Position numbers and translations under genes: made by a program. The notes beneath the pieces were generated by a model, which was not told the DNA's origin, made no database searches, and saw only the letters and a program-made list of their open reading frames with translations. 64,000 nucleotides of DNA, from contig WPDH01000062.1 in the NCBI GenBank assembly GCA_019137255.1, positions 186,001-250,000 of the forward strand. Reading direction: 5' to 3'. This document shows, in pieces, positions 43,922 through 56,306 of the stretch (its first letter is position 1; each line of letters opens with the position of its first letter). The DNA comes from Corinectria fuckeliana (lineage: Eukaryota; Ascomycota; Sordariomycetes; Hypocreales; Nectriaceae).

Positions 43922-46293
43922 CAACCGATCTTGTTAGACACAAGGTGTGCAATTTGTGTGATTGAGCCTCTCTGCCTCATGACTAGCTCGTGGGGGTACA
44001 TTTTCGTCAGGCTAGGGGTCAGATGGAGCTCCTCCCGTTAGCACAAGTGTGGAGGGGCTTCTTCGGAACTTCATCAATGGCAGAGCGGGGCAGGCGGACT
44101 AACGGCCATGGGCGGGGATGCATTTCGTAAGGCCTTCGTTTTGGAGCTCTTTAATGGTCGGCGGAAAGGGCCTACGTACTAATGAGCTAATGTCACGATA
44201 CAATCGACGATGCCAGGACAACCTTCATGAGAATGGACGAATAAACAAGAAACGAGCGAGACTTGAGTCAGTGAGATATTCATGGGCAGATGGGGCATCA
44301 GCTCATAGCAATCAAAAGGGTCCGGAGACGTATCGTACGCAGGCCTACTCCGTACGTACCGTATCAATGAAGACCACATGTCAGTCAGTCCTGGAATCCG
44401 TCAGTCCGGCAGTCCGTCCGTCAACCAGCGGCGAGACAAGGGCCATTGTTTGAAGGAGCCCATTGCCCGATTTCCCGGCTGATTTATCTGGTTCGTTCTC
44501 TGCAATCCCCTGAGGATGCTGGATAAGGGTCTGTATTTGTCCTGGGACCACACTTCCCGGGGATTGTTGCCCGACACCGGGTTGTGGCCCGGGACGCGGA
44601 CGCCATGCCATCCATGCCCGCCGGACATCCTTGAGCGCGAGGCCAGATGCGAGTGCAAAACTATACTGCATTTGCGGCATATCGAGATTCCACCGGCACT
44701 GCACATGCGTTAGCCCGGGTGGCACTGACACTTGCACACTCTTCCCACCCGGTACCACACCGTCGCAACGCCGGCCGGCCACCCAGCCAACCGTGGCAAT
44801 CCCAGTGTCAAATGGATGCGGGGGAGATGGGGTCATACGATAATAGAGCCTGGAGGTCAGCGAGTTGGCGGCTACGACGAGTGATGGCTCCCGATCCGAT
44901 GAGCTCAAAGGGCGGTTGCCGTCCCGCATGTTTCCGTCCAGTCTTGCCCGCGTCGGCTACGGTGGTAAGACAGCTCGGCAATGAGGGAGGCATCATATAA
45001 GCCCGCGAGCGACCCCCCTTCGCCCAGAAGGCTGGTATCCGTTTAGTGAGTTGAGTCCTTAAAAGTCTTAAGCTCGTCTCGGTCTTTTTGCCTGCACATA
45101 TATCCCTCCCATCCTCCACCCTCTACACCTCTCCACCAAAAGACATCCACCCCAGCCCGCTTGTCGCTTGTCGTTCACCATCGCGTCTCGGAGAACTGTC
45201 GTGTAAGTCGAGCCACCATCACTCCCGCCTGCAGACCTTGCCATTGCCCGGCCCTATTGAGGCCGTCCGTTCGTCATGACCCCACTATACCACCGAGGAG
45301 GAACCCTCAGTCCAACGACGCCAGGGAAGCTCTCGCTAGCTCGAGTGAGCCCTCAATGCCACGGGGAGCCGGTCTACTTTGCGTCACTGCGTGAGCGGCG
45401 TGTGTGTGAGCCCTCGAGCTTAAGCTTGCGCTTGCCCTGCAATGCATTACATCGCGCCGGGGTGGAACTGGGCCGATGTCGCGGGCCACAGTGGGAGAGA
45501 GAGGCTGGAGAGGTCGAGGTCGAGGACCCCTGGGATGCTACGGAATGGCCGCCGGAGAAGATGCTGTGAGCAGTCTGGGCTGAGGTGTGCGGTGAGAGAG
45601 CCAAGGAGCCAGCCTGCTGCGCTGAGACCCTCTGCCGGCGATGTCGCCTCACTTTACTCACCCGTTGCTGTCATGGCGTCTCAGCCCATCCCAGAGCTAC
45701 TAGCCAGAAGGCCTAGAGGCCCAGAGACGTCCCACGGCCAAGGGGACCCCCGGCGGTGCGCATCATCCTCGCCAATCGAGACAAGGTGTTTGCAAATGAA
45801 ATTGGGCATCGCAGGCTGCGAGATTGAGAGATCCGCCCGAGTCGGCGTCTTCTTATCATGCATGGCCTGGGTTTCACCGAACAACAGGTCACCTTGGCTC
45901 ACCTCACCACACCTCACCACACCTCGCATCATGCCAACAGGAGCAAAGGCCAGCTACCAGTCAACGCTCCTGACGCTCCCACCGCTTTCCCACTGCATGA
46001 TCCCATTCTGGCCCCTGTTTGCCTCGTACACTGTGCTAACCCCTCCCCTATCCCGTTCACCCAAAACCTCCCTACGCCTTATCGATAAGCTTCGCTCGTC
46101 CAGAAAACCCCGCGCCACGCCCCTCCCGGCCGTCATCGTTCCCCCCCATCAACTAACAATTTCCTCTTGCTCAACAGAATCTTCTCCCTCCTACCATTTA
46201 TTTCTTCGAACTAATCGACTTGACCTCTGTATCGATCGACCGAACTCTCCCTTTCCCTCACCAACCAAATAACCTTCAACTACGACCGCAATC
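43922..46293. other. Intergenic: long upstream region of the aldolase gene
   Basis: 2.4 kb. A TATA-like catataag (about 44994-45001) followed within ~150 bp by C/T-rich sequence could be the core promoter of the aldolase gene, with the stretch up to 46293 as a long, perhaps intron-containing, leader. The last 200 bp before the start are strongly C/T-rich. The longer open frames here (44381-44929 on the minus strand, 45442-46272 on the plus strand) have no domain signature. I call nothing coding. Confidence 0.45.
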
Positions 46294-47597
46294 ATGGGTG
46301 CTACCGATGTCCTGACACGCAAGACTGGCGTCATCGTTGGCGATGATGTCCTGCGCCTGTTCGAGTACGCTCGCGAGAACCAGTTCGCTATCCCCGCCAT
46401 TGTACGTCAGAAACCTCAAAAGTCACGATCGGATCTAGACGATCAAATCTATACCGCCTTCTCACTCAGGATATCTGCTAACATACGACATCATGTAGAA
46501 TGTCACCTCCTCCTCCACCGTCGTTGCTTCACTTGAGGCTGCCCGCGATGCCAAGTCTCCCATCATCCTCCAGTTCTCCCAGGGAGGTGCTGCATTTTTT
46601 GCTGGCAAGGTATGTGTCATCATAATCCTCACATGTTCGAGTCGACATGGCTGACGCCGTCTTCCCACAGGGTGTGAGCAACACCAACCAGGCTGGCTCC
46701 GTTGCTGGCTCCGTTGCTGCCGCTCACTTTGTCCGCTCCATCGCCCCCACCTACGGCATTCCCGTCGTCCTCCACACCGACCACTGCGCCAAGAAGCTCC
46801 TCCCCTGGCTCGATGGCATGCTCGATGCCGACGAGGCCTACTTCAAGGTCAACGGCGAGCCCCTCTTCAGCTCCCACATGATTGATTTGTCCGAGGAGCC
46901 CGTTGAGTGGAACCTGTCCACTACTGCCAAGTACCTCAAGCGCGCTGCCCCCATGAAGCAGTGGCTCGAGATGGAGATTGGCATCACTGGTGGCGAGGAG
47001 GATGGTGTCAACAACGAGGACGTTGATAACAACTCGCTCTACACCCAGCCCGAGGACATCCTCAACATCTACAACACCCTCTCCGCCATCTCCCCCTACT
47101 TCTCCATCGCCGCTGGCTTCGGCAACGTCCACGGCGTTTACAAGCCCGGCAACGTGAAGCTGCACCCCGAGCTCCTCGGTAAGCACCAGGCCCACGTTAA
47201 GGCCGCCATCGGCTCCAGCCTCGACAAGCCCGTCTTCTTCGTTTTCCACGGCGGCTCCGGCTCCTCCAAGGAGGAGTACAAGGAGGCCATCAGCCATGGT
47301 GTCGTTAAGGTCAACATGGACACCGACATGCAGTTTGCTTACTGCTCCGGTATCCGAGACTACATGGTCAACAAGAAGGACTATGTTACCACCTCTGTCG
47401 GCAACCCCGATGGCGAGGACAAGCCCAACAAGAAGTACTTCGACGTGAGTTTGCCCCTGTTTTTATGTTTTTCTTATTTGCGGCATCTCGTGCTAACTCG
47501 TGTATAGCCCCGTGTCTGGGTCCGTGAGGGTGAGAAGACCATGACTGCCCGTGTCGCCGTGGCTCTCAAGGACTTTAACACTGCTGGCACCATCTAA
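46294..47597 (+). CDS. fba1: Class II fructose-bisphosphate aldolase
   Basis: Exons 46294-46401, 46499-46609, 46671-47444 and 47508-47597 give 360 aa, the normal fungal length. All four exons are multiples of three. It cleaves fructose-1,6-bisphosphate to glyceraldehyde-3-phosphate and DHAP, in the cytosol, in glycolysis and gluconeogenesis. The zinc site HTDHCAKK has D110 and H111. FHGGSGSSKEEY binds phosphate, and KVNMDTDMQFAYCSG is the conserved C-terminal active-site strand. Codon use is very strongly C-ending, matching high expression. It converges with the OSBP gene. Confidence 0.97.
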
Positions 47598-48203
47598 CTG
47601 TCCTGACTACATTTCCGGGCCTGCAGTAACATCCCCAGACTGGCGACAAAGTGCATGAGTTAAGAGGAGGGGAACGTGGCGAGGTGGAAACGTCCTTGCA
47701 TGGGCTGGATTCATGGTGGTAGAAAGGCAGGCCCCCCCCCGTCAGAAAATTGCAGTTCTACCAAGTCAAGAGCGGGTCTTGGGTGAAACAAGTAAAAGAC
47801 GAAAAATTAGAAAAAGATGATGCAGACTCAAACTTTCTAAATGCTCTTATGATGACCCTTGTTATGTTGAGATGTTTCGCCAATGCGATATGTGACGCTT
47901 CTTGACTGGCCTCGGACGTATCATGAATGTCAAATTGTCGTTTGTAAAGCTAGGACGTGCGAGTAATTTGGTTGTCTTTTCGATTAATATACAGCTTCGC
48001 CATCTTACGTCGTCAAAGTCGTAAAATACGCATAAGAAGAAAGAGGAGGAGCCGACCGCTATATATTGTAAGCTATCCCTCTCTTTAACGTTTTCTGGAA
48101 TTTCCGTTTTCTTTTCTTTTTCGTCTTTGTCTCATTGCATCCACCATGCCCACAGCCTGCTTTTGCTGGCACCATCATAACTTCCGATTGCTTGTGGCTG
48201 AAA
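47598..48203. other. Convergent intergenic region
   Basis: 606 bp between fba1 (+) and the OSBP gene (-); 3' UTRs of both and no supported gene. Confidence 0.5.
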
Positions 48204-49538
48204 CTACCAGCCCAACAGCTCCTTCTCGATCCTGGCCACGTCGTCGCCGCTTAGCTCCGTACCTGCTTGCTTATCGGCCTTGGCCCTGTCGAATCGCCAG
48301 AGACCGCCGGTCTTGTCAGCTTCGCCATCGAGAGGCACGCCGATGACTCTGCCAAGTTTCTCAAGCACGGTATCACTGCCTTCAACAGCGGAGAAGTACT
48401 GACGCTCCCAAGATCGATTTTCAGATTTCTCCTTGGCACGCAGCTCGCGCTGGGCTTGTTCAATCTTGCCCTTCTCAATCCCGGTGATGTCCATGTCTCC
48501 CATCTGGATGCCTTCGGCAACCTTAGCCCAGGCTCGGCGGGACTCGAGAGGGTGCTGCTTGTCGATAGGGGAGACCTGGAATTCGGTTTGGGGGGTAGTG
48601 ACGGCGTCATAGGTGGCGACGAGGGTGGTCTTGGAATTTGACTTGGCTGGACCCTCGTAGATCTCAAAGGCCTTGTTCCACTGGCCGATGACGTTGTAGA
48701 GCACCTCCTTGTCCTTGCTAGTGGGGGTGACGGTGCAGCTCACGCTGTTCTTCTTGCCGGAGAGCCAGCCCTTGCCGCTGTAGTCGATCTTGGCGGTGTA
48801 GCCGCTGGAGGAGGCGATGAAGCTGGTGCCATCAAGCTCGACGAAGGGGGAGCCGAAGATGAGGCCCTCGATGTGGAGGGAGGGCAAGGTGATGAGGTAT
48901 GATTCTATTTCGCCGGACGGGAGGGGCACACGGAGAACGGCGTGGCCAATCTGCTTGACGATGATTGTGCTCTTGAAGGTGGCCTTCTGGGCGTTGTAGC
49001 CTTCAAGCTCGACGCCGGACTTGTCGTTGCGGACGCAGTAGGCGGTGGCAGGCGGGTGATGGCTGACCTGCTCGGAGACTAGGGTGGTGGTGCCAGCTTC
49101 GTCGGACCAGGTGCCAAGGAAGAGCTCGCCGAGGAAGGGGTTCAATGGCTTCTTCTCGTTGCCATATTGCTCGCTGCGACTTGCGTACTGATGCTTGAGG
49201 GTGGAGAGGAACCATTTGAGGACGAGCATGGTGCGTTTGGCCGGGTCGGCCTCGGCAGCGGGGGCGGTCAAGACGGGAGGGTGGGTTGCCCAGTACGCAG
49301 AGAATTCAGTAAGGGACTGCGAGGAGAGGATGAAGGGAGGCGCGGTGAGGGACGAGAGGTCGCCATTGAAAGAGGCGATGGACTAGTACAGACGAGTCAG
49401 CGGTGGATAGTCCCCAAGAAAACAGCCCTCAAAGGTGAAGGACATGTCATTGGAAAGGGGTGGGCGCAAGACCTTGAGAAAGGCGGTCCAGCTACTGCTG
49501 TTAGCCTGGGCAGGCGTGGCGGAACCTGAGGAGGACAT
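48204..49538 (-). CDS. Oxysterol-binding protein homologue (Osh4/Kes1-like, ORD only)
   Basis: Exon 1 is 49538-49473 and exon 2 is 49382-48204, giving 414 aa; the intron is 90 bp (gtcttg...actag). The ATG at 49538 is chosen because the splice joins SSSWTAFLKSIASFNGDLSS, an amphipathic start typical of short Osh proteins (the lid). The family fingerprint EQVSHHPP lies at about 126-133 and NPFLGELFLGTW just before it. There is no PH, ankyrin or FFAT-like region, so it is a short, soluble lipid exchanger. Such proteins swap sterol for PI4P between ER/Golgi membranes. The donor GTCTTG is weak, so exon 1 is slightly less certain. Confidence 0.9.
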
Positions 49539-51014
49539 GGTTGGTGAAGTGAGCGGAGTAAGCGATGCGACGAGAGCAAGAGGAGAAGGAGGAGGGAGAG
49601 GGGGAGAGGGAGAGAGACGGGGAGAAAGTTGGTGTTAACGTTGATGTGGTGCAGCTCTGGTGTGCAGCTCTGGTGTGCAGCCCTGTAGTATTGAGAGTTG
49701 TTGATCTGCGTCGCGGGGGGTTTACGCAGGGTGAGGGGCCGATTGCGGGGTTGCAAATAGAGCAGGGAGGTGAGACAGTGAGCGGGCGGGGCAGCTTTTG
49801 GTGGTTCGGTTCGGTTAATTGGTGCAGGGAACAGTCTCCGTACAGGCATGGGATCAAGATGCAGCAATGATGAGATGGTAAAGCAGTACTAGGTAAGGTA
49901 GGTAATTAGTTTGGTCGAGATGGGATCTAACGGAAGTTGATGCGAAGGAGGCGACAGCTTGGGTGCGGCTTCCTTCAACGGCGAAGTAGTTACGTCAGTA
50001 CCTTAGGTTAGTACAGTACGTTCCGTGCCCTGGAAATGGAAGTACGGGTACGGATACGGTTGAGCATGGTGACCCTCAACAAGCAATTAAAAGTCACAGC
50101 CCCCCTCCCCGCTTACATGGATACTAGCCTAGCCGTCACTAGCATTCCAGGTTAGCAGGATGAGCACGCACTCAAAGCACGCTGCACTCGCGCAGGGGCA
50201 CATTACATCATGTCACTTTCTATACATTAGAACTTCGTACATTTGCACTACCGAAAAAGCAAATGATGTTTTCTCCCATCTTAGATACTAGACTACATAG
50301 TAATTCTTACTAGGTGCGCCTTGTGTCTTTTGTTGTCTGAGGCAGTTTGATCCCATGACCTTGTGTCGGCGTACGTACGTTCTTAAGCTACTGGTGGCTA
50401 TGACTGGAGTTAGTTGAGGCTTTCATTAGATTGCGCTAGTATTTCAGGTAGTCCTCCTATGTGTTAACGTCATCCCTACACCGAGATAAAGTAAGAGAAG
50501 CTAGACATATATACTCGCACACTCTAGACTTTAACCCACTATACAAAATTTAAATATAATAATATAAATATATAAGATACTAGATTCTAGTCTTAATCTA
50601 AATATTACTTTATTTTAAGTTATTTAAAAAGTCTAAAAAAATCCTTATAAAAGTCTTTTATTATAACCTTTATAAATTAATAGGTTTAGCTAATTAATAA
50701 GAAAAGGCTATAAGTTAAAGTTTAGAATGCATAAGTGTATATCTAGCTACTCATAAAGCAGACCTACTTAGTTGATGCTAAGCGCTAATCACAAGACGTC
50801 GAGATCCCGGGTGGCAGCCTCGAGATGTCACGATGCTGAGGTGCCCACGATGTAGCATATTCGCTCGAAGCTTGGTATCTCTTGTAGCTATAAACACGCT
50901 ATGAAGTATGACAGAGTATAGCAATATAGTCCAGTATAGCCAGTCAGCCAATCAGTCAGTAATTCATTCATTCATAAAGCTCCCTCTTAGCACAACCGTC
51001 TGCCCATCCGCTCG
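49539..51014. other. Intergenic with a small RIP-like AT relic
   Basis: This stretch holds the OSBP promoter (nearest 49539), a short direct duplication of tgtgcagctctgg (about 49648-49682), ordinary spacer, and an AT-rich island (about 50520-50745, listed separately). No gene. Confidence 0.5.
50520..50745. repeat. Small RIP-like AT-rich island
   Basis: A ~225-bp patch of TA-rich sequence with the same character as the large repeat blocks, sitting in otherwise normal DNA. It is too short and mutated to identify; it is most likely a fragment of a transposon. Confidence 0.6.
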
Positions 51015-53395
51015 TCAGTTGTATTTCCACTTCTCAATCAAGTCCGCTACCTTGGTCAGATCCCGCTGCAGTGCGATACCCGCAGGCGTTCCCTGTCGAT
51101 ACACTCCCCCGTCCCTCTCCTCCCACGCGTCGTATACGGCACTCGCGTGGAACTGTCGCGCCCCCTTTTCGAGGAGAAGTCGGACGCCACCCACGTGCCC
51201 GCGTAGTGCCGCATAGTGTAGTGCAGTTGCCCCCTGGTCGTTGCGATGGTTAACTTCAACGCCTTGCTGGACAAGGTACTTGAGTGTTGCTTGGTTCGCT
51301 GATGCCTCGAAGAGAACTGTGTCGCCGTGCGTCGTTAGAGCGCGTGGGTTGGCCCCGAGTCGTAGTAGCAGCTGCACCGTCGAGAGATGTCCGTGAGACG
51401 CCGCCACGGCGAGTGGCGTGCGACCCGGGAAGATGGTGCTCTCTAGAGACGCGCCGCAGGATACCAGGCGAAGCAGGATATCATCTCGGGCGTGCTGGGC
51501 GGCCATGTGAATGGGTGTGGTCTGGGGCTCAGGCACCTGATACTCTTCGTCGCTCATGCTGTCCCGACTCACTGTTGACGATGGCATCCTAGTGCCCACG
51601 TCAAGCAGTGCGTTGACTAACTTCAAGTCGCCAGCCTTAACGGCGTGGGAGAGCACGCTCATGCCATCTAGCCCAATGCGCTCCGTGTCAGCGCCAAGCT
51701 TGATCAACCGCCGGGCACTGTCGCCGTTCGCAAGCTTTGCGGCCACCAAGAGCGGAGTCTCGCATGCCCTGTCTAGCGGGTCGACCGGAGCCCCTGAAGA
51801 GGCGAGGAGCTGCAGGATGTGTTGCCTGTCCTTGTGCGCCGCCATGTGCATCGCCGAGTAACCGGACTGACTCGGGCAGGCAGATGGATCCGCCCCGTGA
51901 GCCAAAAGATATCGCACCGTTTCGTCGTGCCCCGTTGACGCCGCGGCGAGGAGGGGCGTGTTGCCGTTGCGGCTCGCTAGGTTGGGGTCTGCTCCGCTGT
52001 CGATGAGCACGGCAGTAATGGCAGTCAACCGGGAGCTGATGGCCATCGTTAATGGTGTATGCTCACGCAACACTTTGTCCACTTCGGCTCCTCGAGATAT
52101 TAGTAACTGCGAAAACTCGTGGTTTCGCATCGAGATTGCTAAATGTAGCGCTGTCCTTCCATCCGGTTGTCGCACTTCTAAGTCGGCGCCGGCCTGGATA
52201 AGTTTTATCGCTAGGTTCCACCGGGCGTGTTGAATTGCCATATGTAGTGGTGTCTGCCCTTTATCATCGTCGACGAGGTTGAGGTTGGCACCGGCGTTGA
52301 TCAGGACGATCATAGTCTCGTCATCGACAACGTTGGACGCGGCAGAGTAATGGAGCGCACAGCGGCCCTCATTGTCAATGGCATCGATCTGTGCTCCAAG
52401 ATGTAGCGCGAGAGTTGCAAACTGTTCCGAGAACCCACATTTGATACCTCGCATAAGAGAGGTCTCTCCATCGATGGTCGGCTCATCGACATCAGCTCCG
52501 GCCACGGCGAGAAATGCGGCAATTAGCAAGTGATTTTGGTCAAACGCTCGGTGCAATGGCGAGAGCATCGACCCTGGCAGTAGTATATTTGGGTCGGCTC
52601 GGTCGAGCAGAGTTTTGAAAACGGCCTCTTCGTCAGTCCTTTCGATGGCCTGATGAAGTTGTTGCGCCACCTCTGGTGTCCGCTTGTAGACCACACCCGG
52701 CGGCGGTACGAGCGTGTCGAGGAGCACCTGTATTTCAGCAGAGTCACTGACTCTGGGGAGCACACGACTGCGCTGATTCGGGGAGGTGAAGCGTCTGCCC
52801 AGCTCTCTCAGGGCCTCATCTACGCCGGCATCAGGCTCAATGACGCGGCGCCTACTCCTAATATCGTCTCCGAAGCCGTACCCCGATCTGCTTCTCTAAG
52901 TTAGCTCTCCGAGGCTGAAAAGGCCTCTGTGATTACTTGCCTCGTCGCAGTGTTGAGAAGAGTGTGTAGGGAGGCTTGGTGGGTGCGCATTCGCCCCAAG
53001 GAGGCCTTCAAGGCTGGCTCGTTCCAAACAATGATGAGGTGAGGGCCAGCAGCAGCAGCGGCAGGGTCGGCGAGGTCGATGCCACTATCTCGGTCCTGCG
53101 CCTTGATGCGCTTGACAGCCGCTCTCAGCTCGTGGACGTCTTTCGAGACTGAGTATATGAACCCATTACTAGAAGCTCGGATACTCTCAGCATCGACATC
53201 GGCGGCTTTGCTGAGGTCATGGACTCTGCCGAGAGCATCTGTTATGGCTCGACATTCCCTGGAGAGAGCAGCTAAGGTGACTGGGCCAGTATTGAGGGAG
53301 TTGGCGATGCCAGCGCAGTCATCCGCGACTTGACGGCATGTGGTGATCAAGTCCTCGAGGGATTCCTGCTCGATCCGACTCTGAAGGGGATCCAT
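51015..53395 (-). CDS. Ankyrin-repeat protein with a helical fungal N-terminal domain
   Basis: Exon 1 is 53395-52937 and exon 2 is 52895-51015, giving 779 aa. The 41-bp intron (gtaatc...cttag) is short, but it is supported by a CTAAC-like branch and a phase-0 join. Residues ~1-150 are helical (MDPLQSRIEQESLEDLITTC...) and resemble the N-terminal helical domains in front of fungal ankyrin and NLR-like proteins. From ~190 to 750 there are about 14 ankyrin repeats (GxTPLHxAA-type). There is no NACHT or NB-ARC ATPase between them, and no membrane segment. The function is unknown; it is presumably a scaffold. The start is uncertain: the frame continues upstream to about 53524 without an ATG, and a further upstream exon is possible. 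Confidence 0.8.
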
Positions 53396-54931
53396 TCTAG
53401 GGAAGAATATTTGCGACCAAACTGAAGCAATACTGCCGGCTGCTGGAGGAGGGCTCGGCTGGGCGCTCGCGATAACAGCGTATATAATGGATGCGTAGCT
53501 CAGCAGAGCGCCTACATCCCACACGTCCGGCCTAACAGTTGAGGATGAATATCAGGCGCAGGAGACGAGGTCTGCACTATATCTCCTGTAATGCTCGTCA
53601 CACTCCAAGCAGAATGCAAAAGATGTAGAGACTGGAGGATTTTAGCATCGCGGGCTGGCCCCAAGGCATACATATCATGAGCATTAATTAGCGTGACTGG
53701 TGAAGGATTCTGGGCCTCCGAGTTAGAACTTAGCGCCGCTAGCGTAGGGTAGCCACACAAAGCACATCAACCGTTCGCCCAGCAATTTGGTCGTCACAGA
53801 TCAGCAGCTAGAGCCGGCTGGAATCGTCACTTGTGTTGTGTGTTGTGTGTTGTGTGTGTGGCGTACGTTTGGTGCAAGCCCGTTGCACAGAACGCTGGAG
53901 GAAATGCGTTTGACTGGATTGCCCGGAGAGGTGGTGTCCCATATTGCCCCTGGTGGCGTTTGCGCCTTGCCACTGAATCGCAATCTCGTCGTTGCGTTCG
54001 CAGCTGTTGTTGCTGGTGTGAGTCTAGAGAGCCCAGGCACCGCTCGGACTGAGCCCCTGAGACTTTTCCATTCGGAATCTTGGCCACTTAAGGTAGTCGA
54101 TGGAGTGCGAGGCACAACAAACCCCGGAATGCCATGGTGAAGTGCCTGTGGTTGGCTGTTCACTGAACCAGTGGGCGCATCTTGCTGGGCACAGGCGCCC
54201 AACCTTTCAGGTGGCATCTAAGTTTGGAAATAGTCTAGTTGTTGGTGAAACCAGAAACGGGTTGCTGTGGCGAAGAAAGGCTCGAGGCTGCTAACCAGTG
54301 TCGTAATGAAAGTTAACTTCGTTGTTGACCTGCAAGGTGCTATCCTCGATCGTATGAAATATACAATTGATGGCTTGTTGCCTAAGTAAGTTCGATCGCG
54401 CGTTCTCGTTGCATCGTGCTTGCCATTAATTACGCTGCTGCGCACACGGATAGCGCTGGACCGGATGACCAGGGTTGAATGCCGCGGGACGATCCTGGGA
54501 AGGTCCATTACAAACAATACCGCCAAGGTGGGCTTCGGAGTGCGGAGCCACACTTTATCCGGATCCAGGTGAGCCCGCGATCTAAGTTATCTAGTCCCCG
54601 GATTGGCTCTGAAGTTGCGTCACCAATCCTGACCGGCGCCTCTGGGAAAGCCTTCTGACGATTCATTCCCTCTGCCCATCGACTCACCCTGGTGACTTGG
54701 TTGCGTCTCACGTTGCTCGACTAACACCCCACCAAGCATCACCGTTCGCTCAACATCTTTCCACCCTGGCTGGAATAATCTGGAAGGGCTCGGCAGAGGA
54801 CGCCCCAACGTGGAGGCCGCAGCTGCCTAAGGATACCATGGCATTGCCATCTTCCCAGCCCAGTCTATCCCCACACTTTTGCTTCTCATCCGGCACTATT
54901 CGAGGTAAGCTACGATAGCGAGGCACTGCGC
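53396..54931. other. Divergent intergenic region between the ankyrin gene and mix23
   Basis: 1.5 kb. It includes a GT-rich microsatellite (about 53831-53861). A minus-strand frame at 53512-53760 might hold an extra 5' exon of the ankyrin gene, but no ATG-led splice makes it compelling. Otherwise I see nothing. Confidence 0.4.
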
Positions 54932-55480
54932 ATGGGCAGTCGCATTGACTTGGATACAGACTTCTTGCGACTCTCGAGGTCGTCAATTGACGACTCAATC
55001 GCTCAGAACCTCAATGCGCTGGTGACCCCATCTCGATCGGGCTTCGACCCCTCCTCTACCTCCCAGCGCGCCGCGAGACCGACGTCACATCAAATAGATG
55101 GTCAGGCATGCTCCGAGTTTAAGGAAAAGGTGTTGTTTCCGTCTTGGCAAGCAAGGACCGAAGTGTTAAACTACTGTGCCCTTGTCGCTGCGAGCCCCGA
55201 TCCAGATGACCCTAGTCGGACTTTGAGGGAGATGGAGAACCAAAAGGATCGTGAGAGGGTGGTTGACGAGCGTCTCGATCCATACTCTAGTCGATTTTTC
55301 CCGAGAGAAGCACGAACCGAAAGGCTGGCATCACTTATCAGACAAGAGAGGGGGGTCGAGACTATCGTACGACAACGAACCTGGAAAATAATCAAGGAGC
55401 GTTGTGAGGAGTCTACCGACAACTGGGAGGATGCTTCGAGGACGTGGAGCAAGAACCAAGTTACGAAGACGCCCATCTAG
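54932..55480 (+). CDS. Mix23 / Cid2-like (caffeine-induced death protein 2 family) protein
   Basis: A single exon of 182 aa. The conserved core is at about 55-165, with CSEFKEKVLFPSWQARTEVLN followed by YC, then EMENQKDRERVVDERLDPYSSRF and the C-terminal ERGVETIVRQRTWKIIKERC. These match the Cid2/CCDC58 family, now called Mix23, whose members are small intermembrane-space proteins with conserved cysteines that aid mitochondrial import. Three of the expected cysteines are visible. The N-terminal ~50 residues are Ser/Asp-rich. The upstream frame ending at 54918 does not join by a credible intron (it would be ~35 bp), so I start at 54932. Confidence 0.8.
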   Translation: MGSRIDLDTDFLRLSRSSIDDSIAQNLNALVTPSRSGFDPSSTSQRAARPTSHQIDGQACSEFKEKVLFPSWQARTEVLNYCALVAASPDPDDPSRTLREMENQKDRERVVDERLDPYSSRFFPREARTERLASLIRQERGVETIVRQRTWKIIKERCEESTDNWEDASRTWSKNQVTKTPI

Positions 55481-56306
55481 GCTTTGAGGGCGGCAAGCTA
55501 TTGACAAACAGACGACGACAAAAAGGTCCCCCTGAACGTATCAAGTCGATGGTACCGGACTTGCAACGACAACATCTGCATAACATGTGTTACGAACAAG
55601 GGTGTATTGTAATGTAATGTACTCAACTCCACAGGAAGAGCTGTAACCATAGATATTATTACAAGAAAGAAAATCGCTACTAAAGGCTGGGCTCTATCGA
55701 TTGCCTAGTTGGGATACTCTGGACTGGCTGGACAAAGTTGTTCAACCATTCACCATCGAACTGTGCGAATTTATTTACAAGCAGAGCGTCCATGCCGCCC
55801 GTTGTCGTTGCGTGGCGTAAGGTCAGTCACTCCAGCGGCGCGCCGACCAGGGCCGCAGAACCCAACGGCGAAACTACCCCGCCAAACTCCGAAGCATCCC
55901 ACCACCTCCTGCGCACCACTAAGCCCCCGAAAATCTGCCGATGCTGCAGGAATTGCTGTCCACTTTCAAGCAGGTACCTCACGAAACACTCGACTTGGGC
56001 TGTTAAACACCACCGACCCCTAGTCTCTTCGTCGAGGAAGCTAACCCTTTGTCCTTCATTCTCCTTCGCCTGCCTCCGAAGGCGAGGCTTAGTCCATCAC
56101 CTGAGCCGAAGCTCCCCTTGACCTTGCCCGCGTACTACCGCTACCCCTCCCTCCTACTCCGTCTCGTCGTGTGGCCGCCCAACTCCAATTGCCCGGCATT
56201 ACAATCCCCCAAAGCTGACCGTGACCACTTTGGTGTTCTGTGGTTCTTAGCCGGTTGCCCCCGAAACTCGAACCGATCATTTGGTTCATAGAAATCGACC
56301 TCCACC
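55481..56306. other. Intergenic: upstream of naa15
   Basis: It contains the mix23 3' UTR (AT-richer, to about 55690) and the promoter/leader of naa15, with C-rich stretches. No gene is supported. Confidence 0.5.

Noticed and set aside
44381..44929. 182-codon minus-strand open frame
   Set aside because: It begins at an ATG, but the product is a compositional Pro/Gly/Ser-rich sequence without domain features, and competing frames exist on both strands.
45442..46272. 276-codon + strand open frame upstream of the aldolase
   Set aside because: Low-complexity, Arg/Ser/Pro-rich reading without a motif; it lies in the C/T-rich promoter and leader of fba1.
53512..53760. Possible 5' exon of the ankyrin gene
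   Set aside because: The text looks partly protein-like and an acceptor-like ttag precedes the next frame, but no ATG lies at its start and the join is not in a family context, so I left it out of the model.
54841..54935. Possible first exon of mix23 joined by gtaagc...gcag
   Set aside because: The intron would be only about 35 bp, too short for a fungal intron; an ATG at 54932 already gives a complete family core.
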